A stretch of 64,000 bases of DNA from Plantago major (lineage: Eukaryota > Streptophyta > Magnoliopsida > Lamiales > Plantaginaceae): positions 4,650,001 to 4,714,000 of the forward strand of contig CM048843.1 of NCBI GenBank assembly GCA_026545765.1, written 5' to 3'. Below are positions 35,031-46,904 of this stretch, one piece after another. The position numbers and the translations under genes are program-made. Position 1 is the first letter of the stretch; the number at the start of each line of letters is the position of its first letter. The notes beneath the pieces were generated by a model, which saw only the letters and a list, made by a program, of their open reading frames with translations, was not told the DNA's origin and did not search any database.

Positions 35031-38000
35031 TCATCTAGAAAATGTCCTGGGAGTAACTTTAGAGCGGTCCTTTTCAGGAACAGGGAAACTTTCAGATTTC
35101 CCCCAATCAACATTTGATTGTCCTTCTGATTTCTTTCCTTTATCAGCATTTTCTGAGTTATTAAGTGAATCGTGATTCTCCGACTCTTTGACCTTTTCTG
35201 ACGATTGTCCCTTGGAGGCGTGGCCCTTTTCTGATGACTGTCCTTTAGATGATTGGCCCTTTTCTGACGATTGTCCTTTCGGTGGTTGGCCCTTTTCCGC
35301 TGACTCCCCACCTCGTGATTGATGCTCTGACCCCCCACTTCGTGATTGATGCTCTGATCCTCCACCCCGTTCACTACTCTGGATAGGGTGAGATGAAGTA
35401 CGGCCCTTGTCCAGATTTTGAAGCTCTGATGCAATTTGTGAACGTCGTTCCTTCAAGAAGTTAAGCCTGTTTGTCAGCTTTGATAGTGCTGAAGTGGTGG
35501 CATTAGTTCCCTAATCATACAAAGAAGAATTTTTTTTGAGATAGTTAAGAGTTGGAGATTTAATATGATGTTTCTTATATATGTCCAAGCTTTTTACAAA
35601 TAACACATTACCCATTCAACGCTTTCATAGAAATACTAGCTGACTGATCACAAAAGTTAACATGTGAAGAAATAGACCGAAGAGAATCTGTTCTCAGACA
35701 AATATGCAGCAAACTCATTTCAATGTGCATTGTATGCTCATGATACCATGTTAAAATAAGAGGAAGACATGCGTGTGTGGAAGATTATGTCGGTTCGCAG
35801 TTTGGTTTATTCACATTGATTCAAAAAATACACAGAAATGTAAATTAACTTTACTAAAACTAACAAATAAAGTAACGTCAGAAGATCAGCAAATAACTCA
35901 CCGCTTATGAGTTTTTTTTTTTTTCGAAGTATCATACGTTCTTAGTTTTATCCATCTAACATATATAGCTAGATGCACCAATTATGTGTATCTCAGAATG
36001 ATTCATCCGGTAATTTTAGCTCCCAGTATGATGATGGGAAACCTATACCATCACTCTCTATGTAGTAGTGTTTTTCATCTTACACATTACAAGATTCTAT
36101 TGGCATGTGGCTACTGGTAGGTAAGAGAAAAAGGAATGCACCATGCTATTTTCTGGTCTGGTCTAGGAGGAAGTACGCAGGAATCTATAATGTAAGAAAG
36201 CAAAGGGCATCTGTTAACTCATACATGCTCTGGTTAAGTGAACCTCCCTCACCACGTGAACTAGAATTTCTAGACCCACTTGTACTAAACATATTCGCAA
36301 TCTCAATTATAGTAGCGCCGGTGTCTTTTTGTACATGATCTGTTTGCTGGCCTGGAGGCAATGGCTTATTTAATGATAGTGGGTCGTGTTTCTTCTCTTT
36401 CCCACTGCCTCGCTTGTCCAAATAGGATTCATGCTGTACATAGAGAGAAGTGTTTCTTACGTCGGGGATATCAGGCTAATGTCATGTCTCCAAATATCAA
36501 GATGACAAACCGTGAATCTAGTTACTATGAACACATTAATGCAATATTTTTTGAAAGATATCGAACTTCAATGCATCACTTAGGTTTCACCTATTCCGAG
36601 CTACATAGTCTAGCAAGATGAAATGCAATCTGAATTGTCTAACCTGAAAATTTTAACATAGCTCATCATTAGCTTTTGTTACAATGTTGCCATATAAACT
36701 AAAATACCATCAATCAATTGAGTCGTGTCACTGTGACAGGCACATACCTTACTTCTTGACGAAACCTCAGAAGTACTTGAGGTAGCAGGGGATCGAAGAT
36801 CTACCTGTTTTTCCTTCCTGCACCAAGATAGTACACATGAGCATAATCTAGTTTCATGCGAGATGTCAGAAACGCAAGGAATTGAACCAGAGGGTAATAA
36901 AAGCGAAGGGAGAAAGCCAAGCTTGATTTAGATTAAAATGTTAACTTCATTCATTAAATTTAATTGAAGCGATATAATTGAGCAAGTTCGAATAAACTGG
37001 TCAGTGATATTCCTGTAAAACTATATTGCCATATCCAAATAGTCGACTTCAAAATGTTGATAAGATCTCTTCTGCATGCTAGAAGCAAAATGAAACATAT
37101 GCTTACGACTTTGTCTTTCTATGACGACTTGGACTTGGAGGTGCTTTGCCTGTATCATGCTCAAACCAAGAATTTTGTTCACGTTGATTAAGCTGCAGTT
37201 GAAGATCACCAGCCTTCTGCTTAAGAATTTGAACATCTACCTCTGCTTGAGCTATCTCCTCCAGATCTTCCTTTACCTATAGCCAACTTAAAGCTGATTA
37301 TTTACAGCCAATAACAAAACAAATCAGACAAAGTTAGGCCTCTAACCTTCTCATCTACCACGGCTGAAATTGACTGAGGTAATTGAGATACTCCATGACC
37401 CCCTTCAAGTACTGCTCTCAACTCCATTTGCTTTTGTAACTGCTCCTGTAGTCTTGCCACCTAAAAATGAGATTTTCACTTTAGTATTACTCCAAAAACA
37501 ATAACCACTCAACATTTGCAAACAGTAATATGTTATTTAAACAACTGCAGCAATCACTACTATCATGTCTGAACTACGTTATTTGTATAAAACTTGTTTT
37601 CTTCTAATTCTAGACCATGCAGAACTGCTCTCAATCATTTTATTGATCAATAGGCATAAGCAGTATGGTTAATCAGGCTTAGATACTTTTACTGCCATTC
37701 CACTCTAAAACTTGTAGGTCCTATCTTGGTGAAACCAAGCTCCTCTTTTAGGGTAGCCAGATGATTATATTAATGTAAAGTAAAAGAAGCAAATCAGTTA
37801 CACTCAAGGCAGTTTTTCGAACTCCTCAAGCACCAACTATCCAACAATATGAAGAGCAGCTTATTGCTCTATACCAAAACGAAGCCAAGGCGTAAGAGAA
37901 AGGATACATTGGAATAATTAACGTGCGGACTTGTCTTCCTGGAACAAATAGTCATTCATAAATAGCCGCAATTAACTTCTCAGCTAATAGAAAACATATG

Positions 38001-39173
38001 TTTGGCATTAATCATAATATCATATGCCATCAGTTGGTTTCTTATTAGTATTATATATCACTATGAATCTTTCTATTATAACTAAGCAGGAGCCAGTACA
38101 ACTTCACCCTTTGTGAGCAGCTCCTTCATGTTAAATGCTCAAAATGCTTACTATGGTTGATTTCAACACTAAACGAAAAAATCATGCTTACAGATGCACT
38201 TTAGGACAAGTGCATCTGTACTAGAGACAAAACCAGATCAGACCAAATAATATAATGGATATATATGCGTATGCATGAAGACAAAGAAAGAGATATTGAG
38301 GAAGAGGAGAATAGAAAATAGATCTTTAAGGTCTCCCTGCAAGCATACATCTTTCTCAAGAGCTAGACGAAGCTCAACCAAATCTTGCTTTCGCCTTTGT
38401 AGACCTTCTAGTAGAAGCGAATTCGTCTTAGTCTGCCGTGGAAGAAAAAGTTGAGGAATCACATAAGCAGAAATAGAGAGAGATATAAGTACTCTAGAAG
38501 GTAACTAATTAAGCCTCACCTCCACCTCAACCTTATGCAGTAGATCTGCTTTCTCAGACTCGAGATTTAGGATTTCAGCTCTACTGATATGCAAAACAAA
38601 ATAAGAAACATTATGCTGGAACAACTATCACTAATATATTGGAAACTGCTGAGTGTTTTCACATATCAGTAAAACATACTGATCAAGTTAAATGCAAAAC
38701 ATATATATATATATATATATATCACATGACTAGATTATATAATGTGAAAGGGTTATAGAATGATGAATGTGACACTTACTCTTCGTCAAGAGGAAAGTCC
38801 ATGGATTCCATGGAGAGATTCTTCTTGGCCTGGATTCCAATAAATATTGTCAATTCAGTTATACATCTCGAAGGTTTAAAATGCCAAAATGACTAGTCTT
38901 TGCTTTTCTGGTAATTTAAAATATCAAGTTGTTCAACAAAAAGAATTAAGGTCTGAGTCAAAGGCAGCGAATATGCAAGATATGCACGGATATGGAGAAG
39001 AATCATAGTTTGGACTCTTTCACATCACTCAAATTACATGCATGGCCCCACTCATAGAGGCAAGGTCTATGCAACTCTCATACACTTGATGTGGGCAGGA
39101 ATTCCCTAAATTAGTTAAACTGCCAATAGGTAGCCATTGAAATACCTTAAACAAACTACTAACATATTTGAAC

Positions 39174-39205
<32 letters not shown>

Positions 39206-42200
39206 TGTATACATATACTCACTGAAGTACGCCCCCATGCAGTAGGTCGCCGACCACTTCGTACATGTCCAGGTGTTGGCTTAGAACCCCCAGATCCATG
39301 TGATGTTTTAGGAGCCTCTTCGAATGTTGGCTTTTCATCATGATCAACTCCTAATGATAAAGATGATTCATCTGTGTCCCTCTTTGCATTATCATTAGAT
39401 TGATTGTGAATATTGTCTTTCCCCTGCACATTATGATGTGGTAAAACTGGACTTTGAGGTTGATGTGATGGCAAGTCTTGTCTGCCTTCAGGAACATCAT
39501 CTACTTCAGGAGATTCAGACCCTGAGCTGTGACTTCTTAGGATCTGCGTCTCCATAATTAGTAATTAGTTACGGGATAGAAAATTGGGAAGTTGAAACGG
39601 CAACAGATGAGTTCACATAAAAGAGTCTAGGGACTGCAGTTTTCCTCTAATTAGCTTGACTGCATATTTAAATTGGGTTTTGGGTAGAACCTAGACACTT
39701 GGTTGTGTGCAGACAAATCAGTTTAAAAGCCAGAATGAAATGTCATTTATTCAAGCTTTGAATTAAGGTTGATATAAACTTGAAATAAATTCAGTCACTG
39801 CTCACTAGTTAATTTCTTATGCAGATATTTAGAATCAAATCCATTATCGGTTCTAAAAAAAATAAAACAGAAGTTCAAGGATAAACTGAAGGCAAAATAA
39901 AGCAGTGCACACAATAAATTAGGCATCTCATTAGTTTTACCACTTTGAGAGGGTTTAAGTACCACGAATGAGTATTAAATCATTTAATTGCCTTGAATAT
40001 GGTGGTGCTCTCATAATCATAAATTGATTTAACTTATTGATATATGAAATCAAAGGAATAAGGCATCACCTTTTGATCATGTTCATTTTCATCAGTTTCG
40101 CTGCCAGTTACACTTAGTTCGTGCACAGAATTTTCATCGACATCATATTCGTCTTCAGTTGCTTCATCCTCATCATCCTCGTCATCATAGTCATCCTCAT
40201 CATCATCTGTCATTTCCTCACTCTCACTTCCACTCTCATCTGAATCGGTATAGGGTTCGGGGGTTACTGAACCCTCCTGCAAAAAAATAAAAAAAAATCA
40301 ATATGTTAATCAAATAATAATCATCACCGCAATTGAGAGCACAGTTAAAGAAAATAAAAGATAATGCACAAGAATTAATCAACTATTTTTCTTTTAGCAT
40401 TCAAGTATCTAACTAAATAGAACTCATTCAGATTTTTTTTTTTTCCTTTTGCTGGAATAGACATTTCTAGAAGATAAAGTACTAAATGACATAATGCAAG
40501 AGTTTGCATACCCCAAATATGTTTTCATAGTCCTCAAGTAATGTAATAACAATGGCCTGGGCATGATTAGCCGCAGCAGCTGCTTGCAAAAGTTGAACAG
40601 AACCATCTCCTCCTACATCAAAATCATTTTCAAGCTCACAATCACCAGCAAGTAGCGGGCGAAGGAGCAAGGGGGCCATACAAGCCGCTACAGCTGATAT
40701 GCTCATTCTGTTCACAACCTTATTGGAGGCTACTGTTTGCATCATCATAAGAATTCTGACACGGAAACAATTAAAATCTTGATAAATATTCTCACATGTT
40801 ATTACTTGTTGTCTGAGTAGAGAAAATTTTAAAGCTTTTACATCCAAGAAAATTCGAGGATAACAAACCCGTTAATAACAGACTATCTTCTTCATTTTGT
40901 GAGATCCTAGAACATATTATCTATAAACGCGTCATTGTATCAATGACTGTATGTGTGTGCGCATGTGACTGTCGAATAGTTGGCCTTTAGTTCAACATTT
41001 TCAAAACTGGGAAGCTTTTGACGACTTTTGAGGCAAATGTTGAATTGGGAGCTTACTTGGTTCCAATAAAAGGAGCTCTCAGGTTGGTCCTAATTTCTAA
41101 ACACACCAACAAAACAACTCTAGCATAGTTTATCTATTTCCTCTTTGTATTTCATATACTGGGTTGAGGTGTCCTTTAGAGATTGTTGCTAGTGAGAAGC
41201 TTTCTAGGGTCTTTTGGGGTGAGAAAAAAAGTTTGTGTAGTTGTGTGATATTATATTAAGTAAACATGAAAAACATGTCTTAGAAGTCATAAAGCTTTTA
41301 GCACGAATGTCCAAATGATACCCGTATGACAACTCATAGTTTAAAAAATCATCACTTAAACAGGCCTAGTGTAGCCTATAAGCAATTAGATGGAGCAAAA
41401 TATATGGAATCTGAATCATAGGATGACAGACAATGTAAAACAAGGAACTTAGTAAAGTAATAAATAGTAACAAGTTTAGTAAAGCTAAGTGAGAAGGAAA
41501 ATACTAGAATAATTCAAAATGCAAAAAGGTAAATAATGTTAAATGGAAAATGTCAAAGGGTTCATTTCAATTACCTTTGCAACAAGCGCCGGTTTGGTTC
41601 TGGAAATGTTTCACATATTGCTGAACGCATCGCGCTCACCCTCGTGCCACCAGTCCCTAATTACCATTTGCCCGCATTTAGAGATAACAAGGGAAGTATG
41701 AAACTCAATTGAAAATTCAAAATGTCAATAGAGAGCTAAAATGTTCTCGTTGTCTAAAGGCATATAGCTCCCTGATTTAGCTTTAACTTCATGTTATTTG
41801 AGTTTCTCAGAGTATTGCTCCTTAGTCATGCAAATTGAACCTTGACAGTTGTTTCAAGATTGAAAGTGAGTATCTCTTATAGGTGACTACCAAATTTATG
41901 AATCTATAAAATAATCCAACAAAAAATAAGCATAGATATTGTCTTTTTAGCACAGGAGCCTCATTTTAAGACGAAACTTGTATAGCTTGCAAAAGTGACT
42001 TGATTAGTTGCACCAGAACCTCAAACTTCTTATTCTCAAGTCTAATAAGCTAAGTGAGTGATACAACGTGATAAATTATTTAGGAAATAAATTTTCAGTA
42101 CACTTTAAATTCACAAGAAAATTTATTGGTATCATACATCTGTTTATGCAATAGAAATAACAAGCTAGAGGATGTCTGATAAACTTTGACATATGCAGAA

Positions 42201-45200
42201 ATCCTTAAACATATTGCATGCCTAAACTTATTAAATAAGCATATGAATCTACCTTTCAACTTTAGAGTTGCAGAACATTTAAACAGAGAAAACAGATCCA
42301 CATTCTGTTTCTTCTATTATCAACACAAGCTTTCTAGGGTAAGAACTAGAGAGAAACGAACTCACGAAAAGCTTCAAGAAGGGCCTTGCAGCAAGAAGCC
42401 GGAACTGGTGATGAAGGCAGCTCGCGTAGAACATACTTGTAAGAATCAACCAAAAGAAATTTTCATTTGGTGTACTGCATGCAAAAAGAAAAAGTTGCAC
42501 AAGTCTTTGTCCTGAGTGGAAGTACCTTGATACAATCAGCAATAACATGCGGATCCTCCTCCGGTGAAAACTCAATTTTACCTACTTGATACATTTATAA
42601 ATAAACATTAAAAAATGAGTGAATCATACAAATTGGAGCACCAAATACACATTGTATGTTGTTCTGCAAAGCATTTGTCGAAAGCAAGCCTCATGTAATT
42701 TAAGGAGAGATGATTAGGAGAAAACAGCATCTTTCATATGCAAATTGGTTGCACATTTTTTTGGTAAACAGAGTAAGTAAACTTGGGGCTTCTGTACTCA
42801 CTTGATTTTACCCCAAAACTACAAGGCCAATTAAAATTTTGCTTTGCATATGATTTTCCATAAATCAGCCATAAATGAAGGCGCACAAGATGAGTTTGAC
42901 TGGTAAACCTTTTTCATATTCTCGTATTCGATGTTCAACATCATCAACATCGGCAGCTTGCCTCAAGATTCCTTCTATTTTCACTCCTGCAAATGGTGAC
43001 TTTTCAAGTCAGATTAACAAGCCAGAAAAGTAACTAAAAACCAAACTTCGTAAGTACATCACCAAATGTGATGGTAACAAAGTAAAACCAAACCAAGACA
43101 ACCCATCTACAGGAGTAAGTTATAGAATAAATTTATTGAGGATTCAAAGTAGGGATGTAAAACGAAAATATATCTTCCACCTTGCTAGACGCAAAATACA
43201 GATACCTTTACCCCCCTTTCCAGATAAGTAGCACATAAGTTACAAAGTGATAGCTTAACATATTAAGGCCATCTCCAACAGTTGCAACTCTCTGCAACCC
43301 ACTCTCTCCGCCACGTCAGCATTCCACTCACTGCAACTCACTTTGCAACTCTTCACAATTCTCTACTCCAACAGTGAGGCCCAAAATCTATTTTCTTTTA
43401 ACATTTCTTTCAAACTTAATTATTCATTTCATTTTCTTTTCTCATTTCCTCTTAAACTTTATTCTTGACTTTATTTTAAATGTAGTTAATTAATTATAAC
43501 AAAATCACATTAATTTTTTTAAAATACATTACTTGAAAATAAAAATTACATTACTTAAAAAAAAAAACTACAATACTTAAAATTGAAAATTACAATACTT
43601 GAAATTGAAAATTAAAATAATTGAAAATGAAAATTACAACAATTAAAATACTACATTTTACAAGTGTGATTTTAATATGTATTTTAAATTTTAGAAGTAA
43701 TGTATAAGTATATTTCTATTGCTACATATATTTATTATCATATAGAAATATTCAAGAAAAATAAAAAATAATAAAAAAGATAAAAGTAGGAAAGGAATAG
43801 AAATAAAAAAAACAAAAAGAGAAAATAAAAACAAATCATATATAAAGAAACAAGAAAAAAAAAAAAAAAAGGATTTTGGGGCGCTGGGCTGCGCCCCAAA
43901 ATCCCCAAATTTGAGCCTTGCTTTGGGACTCTGTTGGAGTCCCAAAGCAAGGCCCATCAGTGTTGCAACTGGCTGTTGCAACACTGATGGAGAAGGCCTA
44001 AAAAGCCTTTAACTGGTTGTTGTGAGAGCATGCATAAACAAGCTTGTTAGCCACCCCAGGCTGCATGATGAAGTAATGAAAGAATCATTTAGGGCTGGGA
44101 AAGCGAGAGTAAAAATAACAACTTACCATACTCTTCAAGAAACCTGAGAGCTTTCTCCAGAAAGGATGGAGTTCCGTCGATATCTTCCAAAGCAAGTAAA
44201 ATTGGTCTGCCAACGACTAATGACTTAGGTGTTGATCTGTCTTTCACTGTGAAGTAAAGAAAAAAGAATAACTTCTATTAGCTCACGATGAACAATAAGC
44301 AAAGTCCAAGCACTAAGAATGTGATTCTATTTAATTGCTAAGTTATCACTACCACAAATTATCACCACAATTATATGAAATATATTGCAATTACAATTCA
44401 TAATTTTATTGTAATTACTGGACGTTCTGAACTATACTAAGATATATGTCACGATTAGTGGTGGCATAACATGGAAGCTAAAGCAAAATATAGTTCATGT
44501 ATTAATTAAAAGTTTACACTGTTCTGAGGAAACATCGGTTGCATTCTGCTGATCATTCCTCAATATGCCATTTTGTCCCACTGAAAGAGCAACAGGTGCA
44601 TTTGCAAGGGCCTCCTCAAGTGCAGTCCTCCATTCGTGCAAATCCTCCATTGTTTCTGCCTGTGATAAAGAAAATCAGATACAATTATTTGGGATAGGGG
44701 AGTGAATACAAAGAAGATGGGCTTGAAATTCATGAGATGAATAGTCATTATGACATTTTGATAGGTAAGTGGTGGGTAATTACTAAAAAAATGTACAATA
44801 ATATCTCTCAAAGAAACGCACATTTAGGTGAAACAAACAGCAATATAAGTTTAACGACCATCCTGCATTTCGAATCAAAACCATAGGACAAAAATAGAAT
44901 TTACATTAACAAATATGCAACCGTTTATACCCATTAGAAAATTAAAGTGCATGCTAAAATTTGAACAGGCAGGTAGGAAAAAAAATTCTAAACAGGAGTG
45001 CACCTTGAGTGTAAAAGCTCGTCCATCACGGCCATCAGGGAAGAGCACAGTAATCAATTTCTTATCTTCCTTGACTACCACACTGAAATTGTACCAGATT
45101 TTGAAATCAATGGTCATTGTAATTATGGGATGCAAGTTCAGAATGGTGCCAAAAATGAAAGGCAAAGCATGACAGAAGAGAATCAAACAAAAAATCCAAC

Positions 45201-46904
45201 CTGCCTGAACTGTTTAGATCAATGCCTCCAAGTGTTAAATTGACTTCGCTTCCTTTTTGCGGAACCACATTCTGAAGAAAAGGTTAGAATAACAATTCAG
45301 TAGTTTATACTGCATATGATAAAATGAAATGATTGGACATCATTACAGAAAGTATCTATAGCCAAAGAAATTTCAGAAAAAGGTTGATATTATCTAAGCA
45401 GCATTCACTCTTAGGCATGAAAGTCATATTTAAATGGCACCATCTTTCCTCTAATCCATCATTGGTAGTTCAAAAACTTATCGGATCTTCTTCCTGGACC
45501 TAGTCAGTTTCAATGCAAGTTGAAAGGTACAAAGCTGCCACGAAAACCGGAGATTCCCACAGGTCTTGTAACAGCGTAATAACAATTGAATATCACAGAA
45601 ATGTCTTGTTGATTCTCAATATGAGCCCAGTTAAGTCTGAGTAAATTATGGTGTAATAAGAATGCGCATCCAATCAACAATGGATACATGCTTATAAATA
45701 AAGTGGAAGAAGGCTTTGGATGAATTTATGGAAGACCCATCCAACCAACTTACAGGATCACTTCTGAAGAAAACTAAGGAGGTCCGGGTTAATATAAACC
45801 ACCTCTTTTTCCATGATGTCCATCCAATTCCTACAGAGAGATAATAAGAAACCATTGAGGAAAAAAGAAATTGTGACCTTGAAGGGTGAAAAGAGTATCT
45901 ACTTACAACTGTATGATGTTCATTAATGAATTAATTACCAATCTATATAACAATAAACCATAATCAGGAATTAATGAAAATAAGCACACCAAACTGAGGC
46001 ATGTGATAGGTTTACAGAAATTGACAGCTCCACATGCACTCTTACGACTGAATTATATACTCGACTGCCCCCAACCCAAATAGATGATGAAAAACTATAA
46101 TGTCAAAAATTGTATTGAAATCAAGTGAAGAGGCTCAGTGGTCATTTCTCATTAGTATTACAATATCGTCTTTCAGGAACTGAAAGGAACAGGGAAAAAT
46201 AAAAAATAAGAAATATCCAAGTGAAATGGACTAACGAACCTTTTGATGACAAATACAATGGACCACACTTGTAAACCTGCACCATGATACAGTTATAAAA
46301 CATGGGTAAGCTGTCTACTGCAGTACCCAAAAATCAACTAGGTCTACAATTTAACGAAGGTTTAATCAGTAGGTAACCACTGCACGATACCATATGACAG
46401 AAAATGAGCAACAACTCAATCAACAGGATACAACAAACAAGCTTAACTAGGTCCTCAAAGACAGAGACAGAAAAAAATGACCATAAATTCGATGATCCAA
46501 ATTCATCAAGCAACAATAACCTCGAAACGCAACTTTAATCTACGAAACTCATGAACTCCACACGCATATCAACAATGTATCAGCCTACGCACTCCTAACT
46601 TTCAATCCACTGCACCGTCTCATTTCGCACCAGAAGCTATGAAGCGCAAAATCGGCTAAGAATCCCTAATTGGTAAACAAATACCTTATTATGACCGGAA
46701 ATCGGGCAGGACAACGCAGGTGATGAAGGAGGTGGATCATTACCGCCAACGACAACCTCCCCCTGAAACAAACACGGCAAGCAAGGGTTTCAAATCCGAT
46801 CATAGAGAAAATCGGAAACAGACGATCATAGCGATTCGAATCAGGCAATGAAGAAAGAACGCAAATACCTGAGACGTAGGGTCTGCAGCATTGCCGGTGG
46901 TCAT
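35031..46904 (-). CDS. REN1: REN1-like Rho GTPase-activating protein (PH, RhoGAP, coiled coil)
   Basis: GAP for plant ROP GTPases; Arabidopsis REN1 limits ROP1 at the pollen-tube tip. Exons: 46869-46904, 46685-46762, 46240-46276, 45754-45830, 45201-45271, 45004-45082, 44518-44659, 44127-44246, 42909-42986, 42526-42581, 42366-42435, 41575-41656, 40512-40755, 40070-40276, 39223-39543, 38780-38829, 38520-38580, 38349-38432, 37347-37460, 37107-37276, 36748-36817, about 36225-36433, 35031-35510. Phases fit through exon 21 (749 codons). The PH domain spans about 39-150 (GWTSWKKRWFILTRTSLVFF). RhoGAP spans about 174-390, with the catalytic arginine in GILRQAA (about 222). An acidic stretch (exon 14), a Ser/Pro-rich region and a coiled coil (exons 16-20) follow. 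The C terminus has KGQSSEK repeats. The exon 22 donor is unresolved: the best site (AT|gtatgag) is out of phase with exon 23. Confidence 0.93.
35192..35367 (-). repeat. Coding minisatellites in the last RhoGAP exon
   Basis: Two adjacent in-frame arrays. A 33-bp unit (11 residues, KGQSSEK-type) occurs about three times between 35,192 and 35,300. A 27-bp unit (GGSEHQSRS / GGSEHQSRG) occurs twice, at 35,314 and 35,341. Both keep the reading frame, so copy-number change would lengthen or shorten the hydrophilic tail without breaking it. Confidence 0.85.
38700..38722. repeat. (AT)n microsatellite in a RhoGAP intron
   Basis: Uninterrupted AT dinucleotides in the intron between exons 16 and 17. Confidence 0.9.
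39179..39205. repeat. (AC)n microsatellite just 3' of RhoGAP exon 15
   Basis: An uninterrupted AC run on the plus strand (TG on the transcript) starts about 17 bases after the exon 15 donor at 39,222, so it lies close to the splice site. Confidence 0.9.
43267..43998. mobile_element. Tourist-like (PIF/Harbinger) element in a RhoGAP intron
   Basis: 732 bp with termini ggccatctccaacagttgca and, at the right, ggagaaggcc as the complementary end. It is flanked by TAA on both sides (43,264-43,266 and 43,999-44,001). TAA/TTA duplication and GGCC-type ends indicate the PIF/Harbinger class. Near the right end are strong stem-loops (ggggcgctgggctgcgcccc; gctttgggactc / gagtcccaaagc). The middle is A/T-rich without a transposase. 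It sits between exons 8 and 9. Confidence 0.85.

Noticed and set aside
43691-43984. Phe/Leu-rich minus-strand open frames of 70-97 codons
   Set aside because: They lie in an A/T-rich part of the Tourist-like element; the hydrophobic residues result from poly-A/T.
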